Under the pieces are notes generated by a model. The model was given only the letters and a program-made list of their open reading frames with translations, made no database searches and was not told where the DNA came from. 64,000 bases of DNA from Anthopleura xanthogrammica (Eukaryota; Cnidaria; Anthozoa; Actiniaria; Actiniidae): positions 8,866,858-8,930,857 of the forward strand of contig OZ025214.1 of the NCBI GenBank assembly GCA_964019055.1, given 5' to 3'. Of the stretch, positions 8,919-16,121 are shown piece by piece. Positions within the stretch are counted from its first letter, which is position 1. Every line of letters begins with the position of its first letter. The position numbers and the translations under genes are program-made.

Positions 8919-10776
8919 TCACTTCATGCGAACTATCACCAGTAGGCTTAAGATACCTCTTAACAGACGTCTCTTAACAACGTCTACCTTCCCCGTCTTA
9001 CCAGTTGTTTGATGAACCTTTTCCTCCTTCTCCTCCTCCTCCTCCTCCTCCTCCTTCTCCTTCTCCCTCAAATGACGCTCTTTTGCAGTCTCCGTATTAA
9101 CCTCATTTACCCCAAACTTCATCCAAGTATGTACCTTCCTAAGCTTATCGTTGTATATCGCCACGAGTTCATCATTTATGATAAGCCTACTTGGCATCAA
9201 CCAACAACCCGGAGTCAGTGCATAATCCAACGTCGCATTTGCGTCGTTAACAGCAGTCTGATATCTTTGGATCCCATCACTAACGCTGTTTAGAATGATA
9301 CTGCTTTCTAGGAGATTTAAGAAAACCTGCTGTGTTTCCAATGAAGCACCACTTCCTTCCTCGTCATAAATCGGAGAAAATGTCCTAACCTGAGCCCCGA
9401 GAATGCAATACACAAAAGTTTCGATGCTACGATTAATCCTAACCAAGTTCTTTATTCCCACACCCTTCCCAGCAAAAAAACGGTCTCCGTGGTTGCCTCT
9501 CTGTGCTCCTTACGTAGTAAATAGACCCATGCGCTTTTTCACTAGAAAACCAATAACCAGAAGTAAGGTAATTCATCCCAGGACTCTTGATATCGAGGCC
9601 ACCCCTCCCCCATATGTATATTTCCCCAAGACCACGAGACGTCCCCTTATTCCTGAAGTCTGGATTTTTCGGTAACTCGAACTCATTCCTCAGAGCTTCC
9701 CACTTAATCTCATTGTACTTATTATCCATCCTATTAAACGAGTCATCCCTGGGAAGCGGACACTCTAACTCATACAATATTCTACGTATCGTAAAATACA
9801 CGTGGAATCGGAAAAACGGAATCTCCTTCATCATATCGAGTCCAACTCCACACCCCTTAGTAGCAGCCCAAATAGCGAAGTTTAGATGTTGAGGCCAATA
9901 TTTCATATCAGGACCCGCTAACCAAGCACGACTTTCCTTATCGTGGGTGTGTGTTATTAGTGTATGCTCGAAGAGGTCATAAACTTTTGTCATGAAGAAG
10001 AATTTCGGACCAACTGGGATCTTAAGATCGGTTATTATGTCGGAAAAACCGCCTTCGGGTTTGTTGTCGTAAAAGGGGTACGTCTCTCCAGTCCTCATGA
10101 GGTTCCTTGGGAAGTTGGGGCTTGGTCTTTTAATCTTAGGCTTAGGCTTAGGCTTAGGCTTAGGCTTAGGCTTAGGCTTAGGCTTAGGCTTAGGCTTAGG
10201 CTTAGGCTTAGGCTTAGGCTTAGGCTTAGGCTTAGGCTTAGGCTTAGGCTTAGGCTTAGGCTTAGGCTTAGGCTTAGGCTTAGGCTTAGGCTTAGGCTTA
10301 GGCTTAGGCTTAGGCTTAGGCTTAGGCTTAGGCTTAGGCTTAGGCTTAGGCTTAGGCTTAGGCTTAGGCTTAGGCTTAGGCTTAGGCTTAGGCTTAGGCT
10401 TAGGCTTAGGCTTAGGCTTAGGCTTAGGCTTAGGCTTAGGCTTAGGCTTAGGCTTAGGCTTAGGCTTAGGCTTAGGCTTAGGCTTAGGCTTAGGCTTAGG
10501 CTTAGGCTTAGGCTTAGGCTTAGGCTTAGGCTTAGGCTTAGGCTTAGGCTTAGGCTTAGGCTTAGGCTTAGGCTTAGGCTTAGGCTTAGGCTTAGGCTTA
10601 GGCTTAGGCTTAGGCTTAGGCTTAGGCTTAGGCTTAGGCTTAGGCTTAGGCTTAGGCTTAGGCTTAGGCTTAGGCTTAGGCTTAGGCTTAGGCTTAGGGA
10701 GGTGTTTAGGAGGTGTTGGCTGATGGGGTTCGCCTTAGTAATCACTTCCAAGATAGTTACCATATGCGTCAAACAT
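8919..10776 (-). pseudogene. Conserved Polinton gene carrying a (Pro-Lys)94 tract
   Basis: The gene probably starts at ATG 10776 (MFDAYGNYLGSDY), eight bases after an atataaaag motif. Codon 14 is an in-frame TAA (10735-10737). The same frame then enters 94 Pro-Lys repeats and continues from about 10134 through 9482 with WLAGPDMKYWPQHLNFAIWA and FRFHVYFTIRRILYE. Near 9475-9481 an A7 run on the plus strand (T7 on the coding strand) shifts the frame, and the C-terminal part (to 8919) has NRSIETFVYCILGAQV, a Glu tract and a basic tail. These motifs match a widespread cnidarian Polinton protein of unknown function. The intact frames alone are 9439-10098 and 8919-9461. Confidence 0.62.
10135..10698. 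repeat. Perfect hexanucleotide array, 94 copies of CTTAGG
   Basis: 564 bp with no interruption visible. On the minus strand, in the frame of the surrounding gene, each unit reads Pro-Lys; other frames give Leu-Ser or a stop. A six-base unit keeps the frame at any copy number. The repeat is a rotation of TTAGGC, the nematode telomere unit, but it lies inside a gene and is bounded by coding text on both sides. Confidence 0.97.
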
Positions 10777-10783
10777 GTTTCTT

Positions 10784-10792
10784 CTTTTATAT
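10784..10792 (-). promoter_or_regulatory. Start-proximal ATAAA motif, Pro-Lys gene
   Basis: atataaaag on the minus strand, seven to eight bases before ATG 10776. It supports this ATG as the true start despite the stop at codon 14. Confidence 0.45.
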
Positions 10793-10869
10793 AATATATT
10801 TCTTTCACACTTAGACCTCTATTCTATTCTCGCGACGAATCCTATACTCGAAACCTCCCAGTCGAAACA

Positions 10870-11480
10870 CTATTTCCTTGGTTGTGTGAGTTGTTGAATA
10901 AATTCTTCCCTCATCTCCTTCCTTAACCCTTCGATTTCGAATACTTTTTTTTGCGAGAATTCTTCATTCTTCTTCATCCTAATCTCTCCCCTAAGTTTCT
11001 CATACTTCCCCATCTCAGTAAGGATAAGAGTAAACTCTTCCTCACTAATCCTGTTATCCTTCAAAGCTTTCGAGACAAGATCGTTAATACTATTAAGCTT
11101 AGAACGAATGAGCTGAACCGTCTTCTCATGCTTACTTACTTTTACAGTCAGCTTCTTAACAACCATCCCACACAAAGCAGAAACAACCCCCATAAAACCC
11201 CCCACCGCAGACAATGGTATCCCAATTGCCAATCCGGGGCCCGTAAGTGATGTACCAATACCTCCCATCGTAAACAAAACAGAAAGACCTCCTGAGGTCA
11301 TTGAGAAAGTATGGAAAAACAACCTCCATCGTGAATATTTCTTTTTCGTATCGATCGCGCTCACTTTCTAACTTCATGAGTACACCGTCCACCTTATGTA
11401 GTCTAAAATCCTCACCATCGGTGAATTCTGGAGCTGTTGGATATAGTCTTGTTGTTTTTTTTTATATCGTTATCCCCCAT
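10870..11480 (-). pseudogene. Polinton membrane protein, KHEKT/SKLNSI family, frameshifted
   Basis: The C-terminal 164-codon piece (10870-11364) has a Gly-rich hydrophobic stretch with the look of two membrane helices (about residues 22-70), then a conserved helix block with KHEKTVQLIRSKLNSI and SKALKDNRISEEEF. The piece opens with GTG, not ATG. Upstream, another frame (to about 11450) encodes EDFRLHKVDG and LESERDRYEKE, the usual N-terminal part of this cnidarian Polinton family, and an ATG with a TATAAAAAA leader sits at 11480. Frame changes fall at a T5 run (11342-11346) and a T9 run (11455-11463). Role unknown; probably a virion or membrane component. Confidence 0.6.
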
Positions 11481-11490
11481 TTTTTATATA
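11481..11490 (-). promoter_or_regulatory. Start-proximal ATAAA motif, KHEKT gene
   Basis: tatataaaaa lies directly before ATG 11480 on the minus strand. Confidence 0.4.
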
Positions 11491-11504
11491 TTACCTTACT
11501 ATTC

Positions 11505-12197
11505 TTATGTGATTTCTACTGCAATCATCATTGGATATATGCCATCATGGATGATGTTGTTATCAGTATCCGTAATCCAAAATCTGATACTACTGATCTT
11601 TTCCCCAAGAATGGGGGTACCATGGGTATCGTTGAAGACATGTGCTACGTTTTCGCCAAGATCCCCTGCGTCTATCAGGGAAAACACCTGGGAAGAAGCT
11701 AATGTCTTGTATGATAACGAGTCACGTTGTTCGTCGATTAGGGTATGAAAGGAATTCACGAGGTTACAATGGAGATAAAAAATGGGCGGGGATTCCTTAA
11801 GAGTTATCGGGTATTGTTCCCTACTCTCTCCATTCCAAGGTAGAGTCTTAGGTACCCCCAGGAAAGAGGCTAAGTTTGGACTTAGGGTCGTACCCTTTTT
11901 GGTGGTACTCACGCGCCATTTATTCTCACCTTTTGAAAGATCCTGTTTTTTCACCTTCAAGAGAGAGTTTTTTTCTTCCTCAAGAAAAGATATAAGACTA
12001 CTCATGTAATAATTCCCCTGAGGAATCCTAAGAGCAACCTTTCCATTAGGACTATACACGAGTCCTTCTCCTGTGAGATCATAGAGTCTATTCTTAAACA
12101 TACAGCTCAACAACGTCATCTTAGTCTTCCTACCTATAGGATGTTCCAACCAAAACGTCTCATCCGACTTCCTTAATTTCACGAAAAATCTTGTCAT
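11505..12197 (-). CDS. Probable penton/minor capsid protein
   Basis: A 230-residue, mainly beta-type protein with the pattern of Polinton/adintovirus penton (single jelly-roll) proteins: a short N-terminal strand region, ALRIPQGNYYMSSLISFL near residue 55, SPNLASFLGVP near 105, IFYLHCNLVNSF near 138, and the C-terminal ISSIRFWITDTDNNIIHDG block. It would form the capsid vertices beside the major capsid protein. The frame is intact, an ataaATG start and an upstream ataaagg are present, and it lies between the KHEKT gene and the coiled-coil gene. Assignment rests on recognition of the family pattern and of its place in the capsid cluster; a structure prediction would settle it. Confidence 0.6.
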   Translation of the reverse strand: MTRFFVKLRKSDETFWLEHPIGRKTKMTLLSCMFKNRLYDLTGEGLVYSPNGKVALRIPQGNYYMSSLISFLEEEKNSLLKVKKQDLSKGENKWRVSTTKKGTTLSPNLASFLGVPKTLPWNGESREQYPITLKESPPIFYLHCNLVNSFHTLIDEQRDSLSYKTLASSQVFSLIDAGDLGENVAHVFNDTHGTPILGEKISSIRFWITDTDNNIIHDGIYPMMIAVEIT

Positions 12198-12210
12198 TTA
12201 TGTCCTTTAT
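12198..12210 (-). promoter_or_regulatory. Start-proximal ATAAA motifs, penton gene
   Basis: ataaaggacataa on the minus strand abuts ATG 12197, giving two overlapping motif copies. Confidence 0.45.
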
Positions 12211-12227
12211 CCTTATCTCTTATATCC

Positions 12228-12914
12228 TTATCTCCTTTTCTTCTTATATTGTTCAACCACGTACACCACAACAGCTACGATCAACAACCACGCATTCTTA
12301 GCCAAGAACCCCACGACCTCTCCCGCCGTCTTGAATATAAACGAAGCGATAGCGCCAATCAACCCAGGTAGCACCCCCGCCAACTTTTTACCCACATCCT
12401 TCAACCCCCGCCCCATTTTGAGTAGTCCTGCCTTGAGTTTGGAAAGAATGACCCCAACTACGGCAAGGGTGGCTGCTAGTACGGAAGCTAGGCTGACCTT
12501 TCCCCCATACTTCTTGAAGATCTCTTTGATGCGCTCTTTCAGGGGAACTTTTTCTACTATCGCTTCGTTTTCTTCATCTATTCGTTCATCTTCTCTCGTT
12601 AGTTCTTCTATTCGTTCCACGTTATTAGGATTGTTCTCCTCTCTCAACCTTTCAATCTCTTCTTCGTTTCGTTCCTTGATTCTTTCATTGTCTTCCACAA
12701 CCTCAACCCATCGTTTACCCAAGGTTTTCTTCATCGTCTCGGGAAAAGTCTCAGGTTCGTCTAAGAAGCGTGGCTTAGAGTCCTTTTTTCCCAGTTTCAC
12801 TGTTACCCTACCATGTTTGTTTTCTCCGACTAGTACCATCCTGTCCTTCCCTACTTTTTTCTTGGGATCCCAGTCTGGATACATCTTCTCCAACTCTTCT
12901 GCGGCAGACCCCAT
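12228..12914 (-). CDS. Coiled-coil protein with C-terminal membrane segments
   Basis: 228 residues. The N-terminal part (about 1-70) has MYPDWDPKKK and VLVGENKHGRVTVKLGKK; the middle (about 80-125) is a charged helix rich in Glu, Arg and Asn with coiled-coil character; the C-terminal half has PLKERIKEIFKKYGGKVSL, a Gly/Leu-rich segment and two hydrophobic stretches (about 135-160 and 190-222). Similar proteins are common in cnidarian Polintons; the function is not known, and a role in virion membrane or assembly is a guess. Unlike its neighbours, its ATG has no ATAAA motif and the upstream frame overlaps it by 64 bases, so it may be the frameshifted continuation of the gene starting at 13204. 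Confidence 0.65.
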   Translation of the reverse strand: MGSAAEELEKMYPDWDPKKKVGKDRMVLVGENKHGRVTVKLGKKDSKPRFLDEPETFPETMKKTLGKRWVEVVEDNERIKERNEEEIERLREENNPNNVERIEELTREDERIDEENEAIVEKVPLKERIKEIFKKYGGKVSLASVLAATLAVVGVILSKLKAGLLKMGRGLKDVGKKLAGVLPGLIGAIASFIFKTAGEVVGFLAKNAWLLIVAVVVYVVEQYKKKRR

Positions 12915-13204
12915 CCTAGCTTCCCTTCCCTAAGTCTCTGCATCTCAAACTGTATGATCTGACCACGGATTCTACTAGTATATTTCTTATTATCGTTCTC
13001 CTCATCGGATAATCTCTCATACCGCCCTAATTCCCTATCACTCATATCCATTCCTCTCCTCGAAAAGAACTCCCTAATTCTCTTCAACCAACTATTTTCA
13101 CCTATATCCTTATCCTTCAATAAGGGTTCTAAGTCATCATTAATGTCGATACGTCCCTCTTCTGTAGTTGGATCAAAGTCTATACCTTCTCCACCTTCTG
13201 CCAT
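12851..13204 (-). CDS. Small Polinton protein MAEGGEG, paralogue of the next gene
   Basis: 117 codons as read. The first 95 residues resemble the neighbouring 108-residue protein: both start MAEGG, then have IDIND, a charged helix with MS-x-x-(E/D)LxR near the middle, and IxRIR. The last 22 residues are read through the start of the downstream coiled-coil gene in another frame and look non-native. So this is either a short protein overlapping its neighbour or the N-terminal part of a longer protein broken by a frameshift near 12920. An AAATAAAAC motif precedes the ATG. Function unknown. Confidence 0.55.
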   Translation of the reverse strand: MAEGGEGIDFDPTTEEGRIDINDDLEPLLKDKDIGENSWLKRIREFFSRRGMDMSDRELGRYERLSDEENDNKKYTSRIRGQIIQFEMQRLREGKLGWGLPQKSWRRCIQTGIPRKK

Positions 13205-13213
13205 GTTTTATTT
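13205..13213 (-). promoter_or_regulatory. Start-proximal ATAAA motif, MAEGGEG gene
   Basis: aaataaaac directly before ATG 13204 on the minus strand. Confidence 0.45.
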
Positions 13214-13534
13214 TACTCTGAAAATAATGTACGTTAAAGCCAAGATTCCACCCACCCACAAAAGAGTCGTCTTATTCTTCTTCTGTTGCTCGCTTACTTC
13301 GTAATCCCCTCCAAAACCACCATTACGAATCCTATTAATATATGAGTCATCATCCTCATTAGGCATTCTCATACACCTATTTAGATCTTGTTCACTCATC
13401 TTGATTGCCTTAGTCAAAAAGAAGTGTTTAAGCCTCTCATACTGAGACTCCTTACTCATATCCTTACCCCGCAATAAGAATTTTCTCTCATTATCATTGA
13501 TGTCAATATGCAACTTTCCTCCACCTTCTGCCAT
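13208..13534 (-). CDS. Small membrane-anchored Polinton protein (MAEGGG)
   Basis: 108 residues with a soluble charged N-terminal part (IDINDNERKFLLRGKDMS, then MSEQDLNRCMRMPNEDD and INRIR) and one C-terminal hydrophobic helix (about 89-105, TLLWVGGILALTYIIF) followed by a short basic end. This suggests a tail-anchored protein. The soluble part is paralogous to the next downstream gene, so the pair arose by tandem duplication. It shares a C-terminal membrane helix type (GGxLALT) with the 13538-14062 protein. Function unknown; intact. Confidence 0.65.
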   Translation of the reverse strand: MAEGGGKLHIDINDNERKFLLRGKDMSKESQYERLKHFFLTKAIKMSEQDLNRCMRMPNEDDDSYINRIRNGGFGGDYEVSEQQKKNKTTLLWVGGILALTYIIFRVK

Positions 13535-13543
13535 GTTTTATAT
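13535..13543 (-). promoter_or_regulatory. Start-proximal ATAAA motif, MAEGGG gene
   Basis: atataaaac directly before ATG 13534 on the minus strand. Confidence 0.45.
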
Positions 13544-14062
13544 TATTCTAGAAATGACAAACGTTAAAGCCAACATTCCCCCACCCACAAAAATGATCTC
13601 ATACTTCTTCTGTTGCTTGATTGGTCTGTAATAATCTGAGAACTTAGGTTTCGGATGAGTCTCACGAAAGGATGTGGAGGAAGGGGAAGGTATGGGATGA
13701 GTCTTAGCATAGAGCAAAAAATCTTCATCTGTTTGTTTTATCATTCTTTGTGCTCTCCTTAATTTCTCATATCGTAACTCCATTGAATCTTTATACTCTT
13801 GTCTCTTTTTTTCCCACTCCCCCATGTCCCTCTGATACTTCTCCAAGGCCTTATCATGACGAATCTTCTCACTCATCGGATCACCCTCACCTGATATCGC
13901 CCTAGCCAAGTAAGACCCTCCTATGAATGCCACTGCGTTAATTACGGCTCCAAAGACCGACAATCCCATACTAGAACCTGCACTCGCTCCTGCTTCTGCG
14001 GCACCCACACCTGCTTCGGCAGCACCTGCTTCGGCAGCACCTGCTATTGCTACTGACGCCAT
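13538..14062 (-). CDS. Polinton membrane protein, EKIRHDKALEKYQRD family
   Basis: About 174 residues. An Ala/Gly-rich N-terminal segment contains a hydrophobic stretch (GLSVFGAVINAVAFIGGSYLA), then a long charged helix beginning with EKIRHDKALEKYQRD, a Pro/Ser-rich linker, and a C-terminal membrane helix (IIFVGGGMLALTFVISRII). The EKIRHDKALEKYQRD block recurs in cnidarian Polinton proteins. I chose ATG 14062 because ataaa abuts it; an upstream ATG at 14074 (MKDKMAS) lacks the motif. Two membrane segments flanking a coiled coil suggest a structural or membrane role. Intact. Confidence 0.65.
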   Translation of the reverse strand: MASVAIAGAAEAGAAEAGVGAAEAGASAGSSMGLSVFGAVINAVAFIGGSYLARAISGEGDPMSEKIRHDKALEKYQRDMGEWEKKRQEYKDSMELRYEKLRRAQRMIKQTDEDFLLYAKTHPIPSPSSTSFRETHPKPKFSDYYRPIKQQKKYEIIFVGGGMLALTFVISRII

Positions 14063-14069
14063 TTTATCT
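14063..14069 (-). promoter_or_regulatory. Start-proximal ATAAA motif deciding the 14062 start
   Basis: agataaa touches ATG 14062 on the minus strand; the alternative ATG 14074 has no such motif before it. Confidence 0.4.
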
Positions 14070-14112
14070 TTCATTGAGAAAGATAAGTGTTTAGGTGTTT
14101 TTCATGAACTCC

Positions 14113-14340
14113 TTAGATAACAGAAGGTAAGATCTTCTTCGATTCTAGGTACTCCTTCAAGTACATGGAGCCCGCAAGCACGGCCACCCACTTACCATAA
14201 TTTGTCAAGCTATTGGATGGATCGTTAATGAATGACTCTTTCGTCATCTTCTTCCCTATGTAACCTATCCCCGCAGCGATCCCTACGATAACTGCAGATT
14301 CCGTGATCTTTTTCACGAGGTCATTTTCTTTCTTTGACAT
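14113..14340 (-). CDS. Small two-helix membrane protein of the Polinton
   Basis: 75 residues with two hydrophobic helices: SAVIVGIAAGIGYIGKK (about 15-31) and GKWVAVLAGSMYLKEYL (about 49-65), joined by INDPSNSLTNY. The pattern of Gly-rich helix, NDPS linker and second helix ending in a Lys/Glu-rich tail recurs in cnidarian Polintons. Probably a small virion or membrane protein. An AATAAAAGG motif lies one base before the ATG. Intact. Confidence 0.65.
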   Translation of the reverse strand: MSKKENDLVKKITESAVIVGIAAGIGYIGKKMTKESFINDPSNSLTNYGKWVAVLAGSMYLKEYLESKKILPSVI

Positions 14341-14341
14341 G

Positions 14342-14350
14342 CCTTTTATT
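14342..14350 (-). promoter_or_regulatory. Start-proximal ATAAA motif, 75-residue gene
   Basis: aataaaagg lies one base before ATG 14340 on the minus strand. Confidence 0.45.
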
Positions 14351-14387
14351 TGATGGGCATATCATCGCTTATATGATTTTCTATCCT

Positions 14388-14855
14388 TCAAGGACCTTCC
14401 ATTCCTATTCTGGGTTTGGGCTGGGAAGGCATGGGTCGAGGATGAGTTGTTGATTGGGAAGGCATGGGATCTTGTGTAGGTACGGGAGTGTTATCCGCGG
14501 GAGTGGGAACGCTTGGGGAAGGTGTGGGATGTGGGGGAGGCGGCGGATTACTCTTTTTCCACTTAAAGTATAGATCAGCAGCCGTTAGCGTTATTCCTAT
14601 CATGGTTAATATGCTAGTGAGGTCGAGTTCGGGTATCCATGATCCCCCCAATCCTTCTTCTTCCTTATTAAGATTCTTTTCCGCAGCTTCCTTTTCCGCA
14701 GCTTCCTTTTCTTGCAAGGCTTTCTTAGCTCTCCTATTATATTCCACTAATTTTTTTCCGGCAGCAACCTTCTTAGGATCTTTTTCTCGAACGACCCTTT
14801 GGGGTTCTTTCGTAATTCGTCCTTCATCACCACCATCTTCTTCTTTTGTTGCCAT
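14388..14855 (-). CDS. Polinton protein with Lys-rich helix, membrane helix and Pro-rich tail
   Basis: 155 residues. The N-terminal part has DPKKVAAGKKLVEYNRRAKK, a block I recognise from other cnidarian Polinton proteins, followed by an Ala/Glu/Lys helix. A membrane segment (about 77-98, LDLTSILTMIGITLTAADLYF) separates this from a Pro/Ser/Thr-rich C-terminal tail of about 55 residues with repeated MPSQ motifs. The topology resembles a type of virion surface or minor protein, but that is inference. AATAAAG lies directly before the ATG. Intact. Confidence 0.62.
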   Translation of the reverse strand: MATKEEDGGDEGRITKEPQRVVREKDPKKVAAGKKLVEYNRRAKKALQEKEAAEKEAAEKNLNKEEEGLGGSWIPELDLTSILTMIGITLTAADLYFKWKKSNPPPPPHPTPSPSVPTPADNTPVPTQDPMPSQSTTHPRPMPSQPKPRIGMEGP

Positions 14856-14864
14856 CTTTATTAC
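14856..14864 (-). promoter_or_regulatory. Start-proximal ATAAA motif, 155-residue gene
   Basis: gtaataaag directly before ATG 14855 on the minus strand. Confidence 0.45.
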
Positions 14865-14878
14865 TTATCAACAAATGC

Positions 14879-15445
14879 TTAAGTCTTGCTTAAGTCTTGC
14901 TCAAACTCCTTAACAAGTTGCTCAGCTGGTTCCAAAAACTGGGGAGATGCGCCAAAAAAATCTGTCTTAACGTGCTTTCCGACTTGGAAAAGGAAATCTG
15001 CTAATGCTATGAATCTTCCTCCTTTTAACCCGAGATATCCGATATCGTTGGTTAGTCTTTCTCTCAGGAATTTATCATTCTCCAAGTCTTTGTTAAGTTC
15101 TTTCTTATCATCGATCGGAAGTATGCGTGAGATGATTTCTACTGCTATTCCTTGGACTAGATTCATTAACCCATTAGCCATCTTAGCCCCTGTGGCGGTT
15201 TGATATCTGTTATAATATTTCTTGACGTCCTTTGGAGGTAATTTCTTAACATCTCCTAGACTTAGTTTGCACCCAGTATATTCGCTAATGGTTCCTAAGG
15301 AAGCAAGTATGCAAAGTTGTTCGCGCTTTTCCTCTAACTCTTCATCATCCTCCTCAGACTTAGACTTCGAGGGCTTTTCTGATTTTGCTTCTTCTGACTT
15401 CGAAGGCGTGGATTCATTATCGTATTGTTCCATGATGGATGTCAT
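14879..15445 (-). CDS. Conserved Polinton protein of unknown function
   Basis: 188 residues. The first 45 are Ser/Lys/Glu-rich and probably disordered. The rest is a helical domain with CKLSLGDVKKLPPKDVKKYY, NGLMNLVQGIAVEIIS, ERLTNDIGYLGLKGG and FLFQVGKHVKTDFFG. A mildly hydrophobic stretch occurs near 90-108, but no clear membrane helix. It lies directly beside the packaging ATPase, a place held by similar proteins in related elements, so a role in assembly or packaging is possible. AAATAAGG precedes the ATG by three bases. A second ATG (MEQYDNES) four codons in is also possible. Intact. Confidence 0.62.
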   Translation of the reverse strand: MTSIMEQYDNESTPSKSEEAKSEKPSKSKSEEDDEELEEKREQLCILASLGTISEYTGCKLSLGDVKKLPPKDVKKYYNRYQTATGAKMANGLMNLVQGIAVEIISRILPIDDKKELNKDLENDKFLRERLTNDIGYLGLKGGRFIALADFLFQVGKHVKTDFFGASPQFLEPAEQLVKEFEQDLSKT

Positions 15446-15448
15446 GAT

Positions 15449-15457
15449 CCTTATTTT
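15449..15457 (-). promoter_or_regulatory. Start-proximal ATAAA-type motif, 188-residue gene
   Basis: aaaataagg lies three bases before ATG 15445 on the minus strand. Confidence 0.4.
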
Positions 15458-15464
15458 ATCATCA

Positions 15465-16094
15465 TCAACATATACTTAAACCGGGTATTTCGACGTAGGA
15501 TGGATGTGGTTGTATTAAGCAAAAACATATCCTGGAGTACTTTTCCTTCTTTAGTATTTTCATGAAGGCATTCCTGTCTTCGATATCCATACCCCCTCCA
15601 AATTCTTCAAACAGTATCCTATTCGATGATTGGCTTGGACTGTAGAAGGAAACAATGCACGCGACATTTTCGCGGAAGGGTTTTGCTATGGAGGTAATTT
15701 GTTGGGTTAAGACCCAAATGGAGATCTTATCATGCCTTCCCGAAAGTCCCATCCTAATGAAGTCATTTGACTTTTGTTTTAACTCTTTTGAGAAAGCACA
15801 ATCATCCAAGATAATTGGAGTGTCGTGCCCCGAAAATACCGTCTTACAACTGAATAGGTCACAGATCTCATTCACATCATCTGCCTTAGGTGATACGACG
15901 ATGAATCTGGGATCCTTTTTGGCGAAGCCTCGATAAGTAAGATTCTCCACATAAGTGGGACAGAAAAGTATGACGTATTCGAACACATATCGGAAACTAT
16001 TCTTTAGCGTATTCACTAGATATTGAGTCTTCCCACAATTCGTGGGACCTGTTATGATACAGTGAAAGGGTGTTTTATCTTTTAGTTCCTCCAT
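15465..16094 (-). CDS. Genome-packaging ATPase (FtsK/HerA type)
   Basis: 209 residues. Walker A GPTNCGKT (residues 16-23), Walker B IILDD (93-97), and a following conserved block with RHDKISIWVLTQQ (about 120-132) that places it with the viral DNA-packaging ATPases of Polintons, virophages and related viruses. It would drive DNA into the capsid made by the neighbouring major capsid protein. The 28-base gap to the upstream capsid gene holds an AATAAATAAGG motif that abuts this ATG. Frame and catalytic motifs appear intact, making this one of the few core genes not broken in this copy. Confidence 0.9.
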   Translation of the reverse strand: MEELKDKTPFHCIITGPTNCGKTQYLVNTLKNSFRYVFEYVILFCPTYVENLTYRGFAKKDPRFIVVSPKADDVNEICDLFSCKTVFSGHDTPIILDDCAFSKELKQKSNDFIRMGLSGRHDKISIWVLTQQITSIAKPFRENVACIVSFYSPSQSSNRILFEEFGGGMDIEDRNAFMKILKKEKYSRICFCLIQPHPSYVEIPGLSIC

Positions 16095-16104
16095 CCTTAT
16101 TTAT
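16095..16104 (-). promoter_or_regulatory. Start-proximal ATAAA motif, ATPase gene
   Basis: ataaataagg directly before ATG 16094 on the minus strand. Confidence 0.45.
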
Positions 16105-16121
16105 TGTATCATAACTACCTT

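Noticed and set aside
10135..10698. TTAGGC array as a telomere or interstitial nematode telomere
   Set aside because: It lies inside a gene frame in a complete Polinton, with no subtelomeric sequence, and the host shows no nematode features.
9964..10808. Long frames of Leu-Arg, Leu-Ser and Gly-Leu repeats
   Set aside because: These are the other frames of the hexanucleotide array. Only the Pro-Lys frame joins recognisable protein text on both sides.
12331..12933. 200-codon plus-strand frame opposite the coiled-coil gene
   Set aside because: Ser/Thr/Leu/Pro-rich complement of a charged coding strand; no start motif and no family resemblance.
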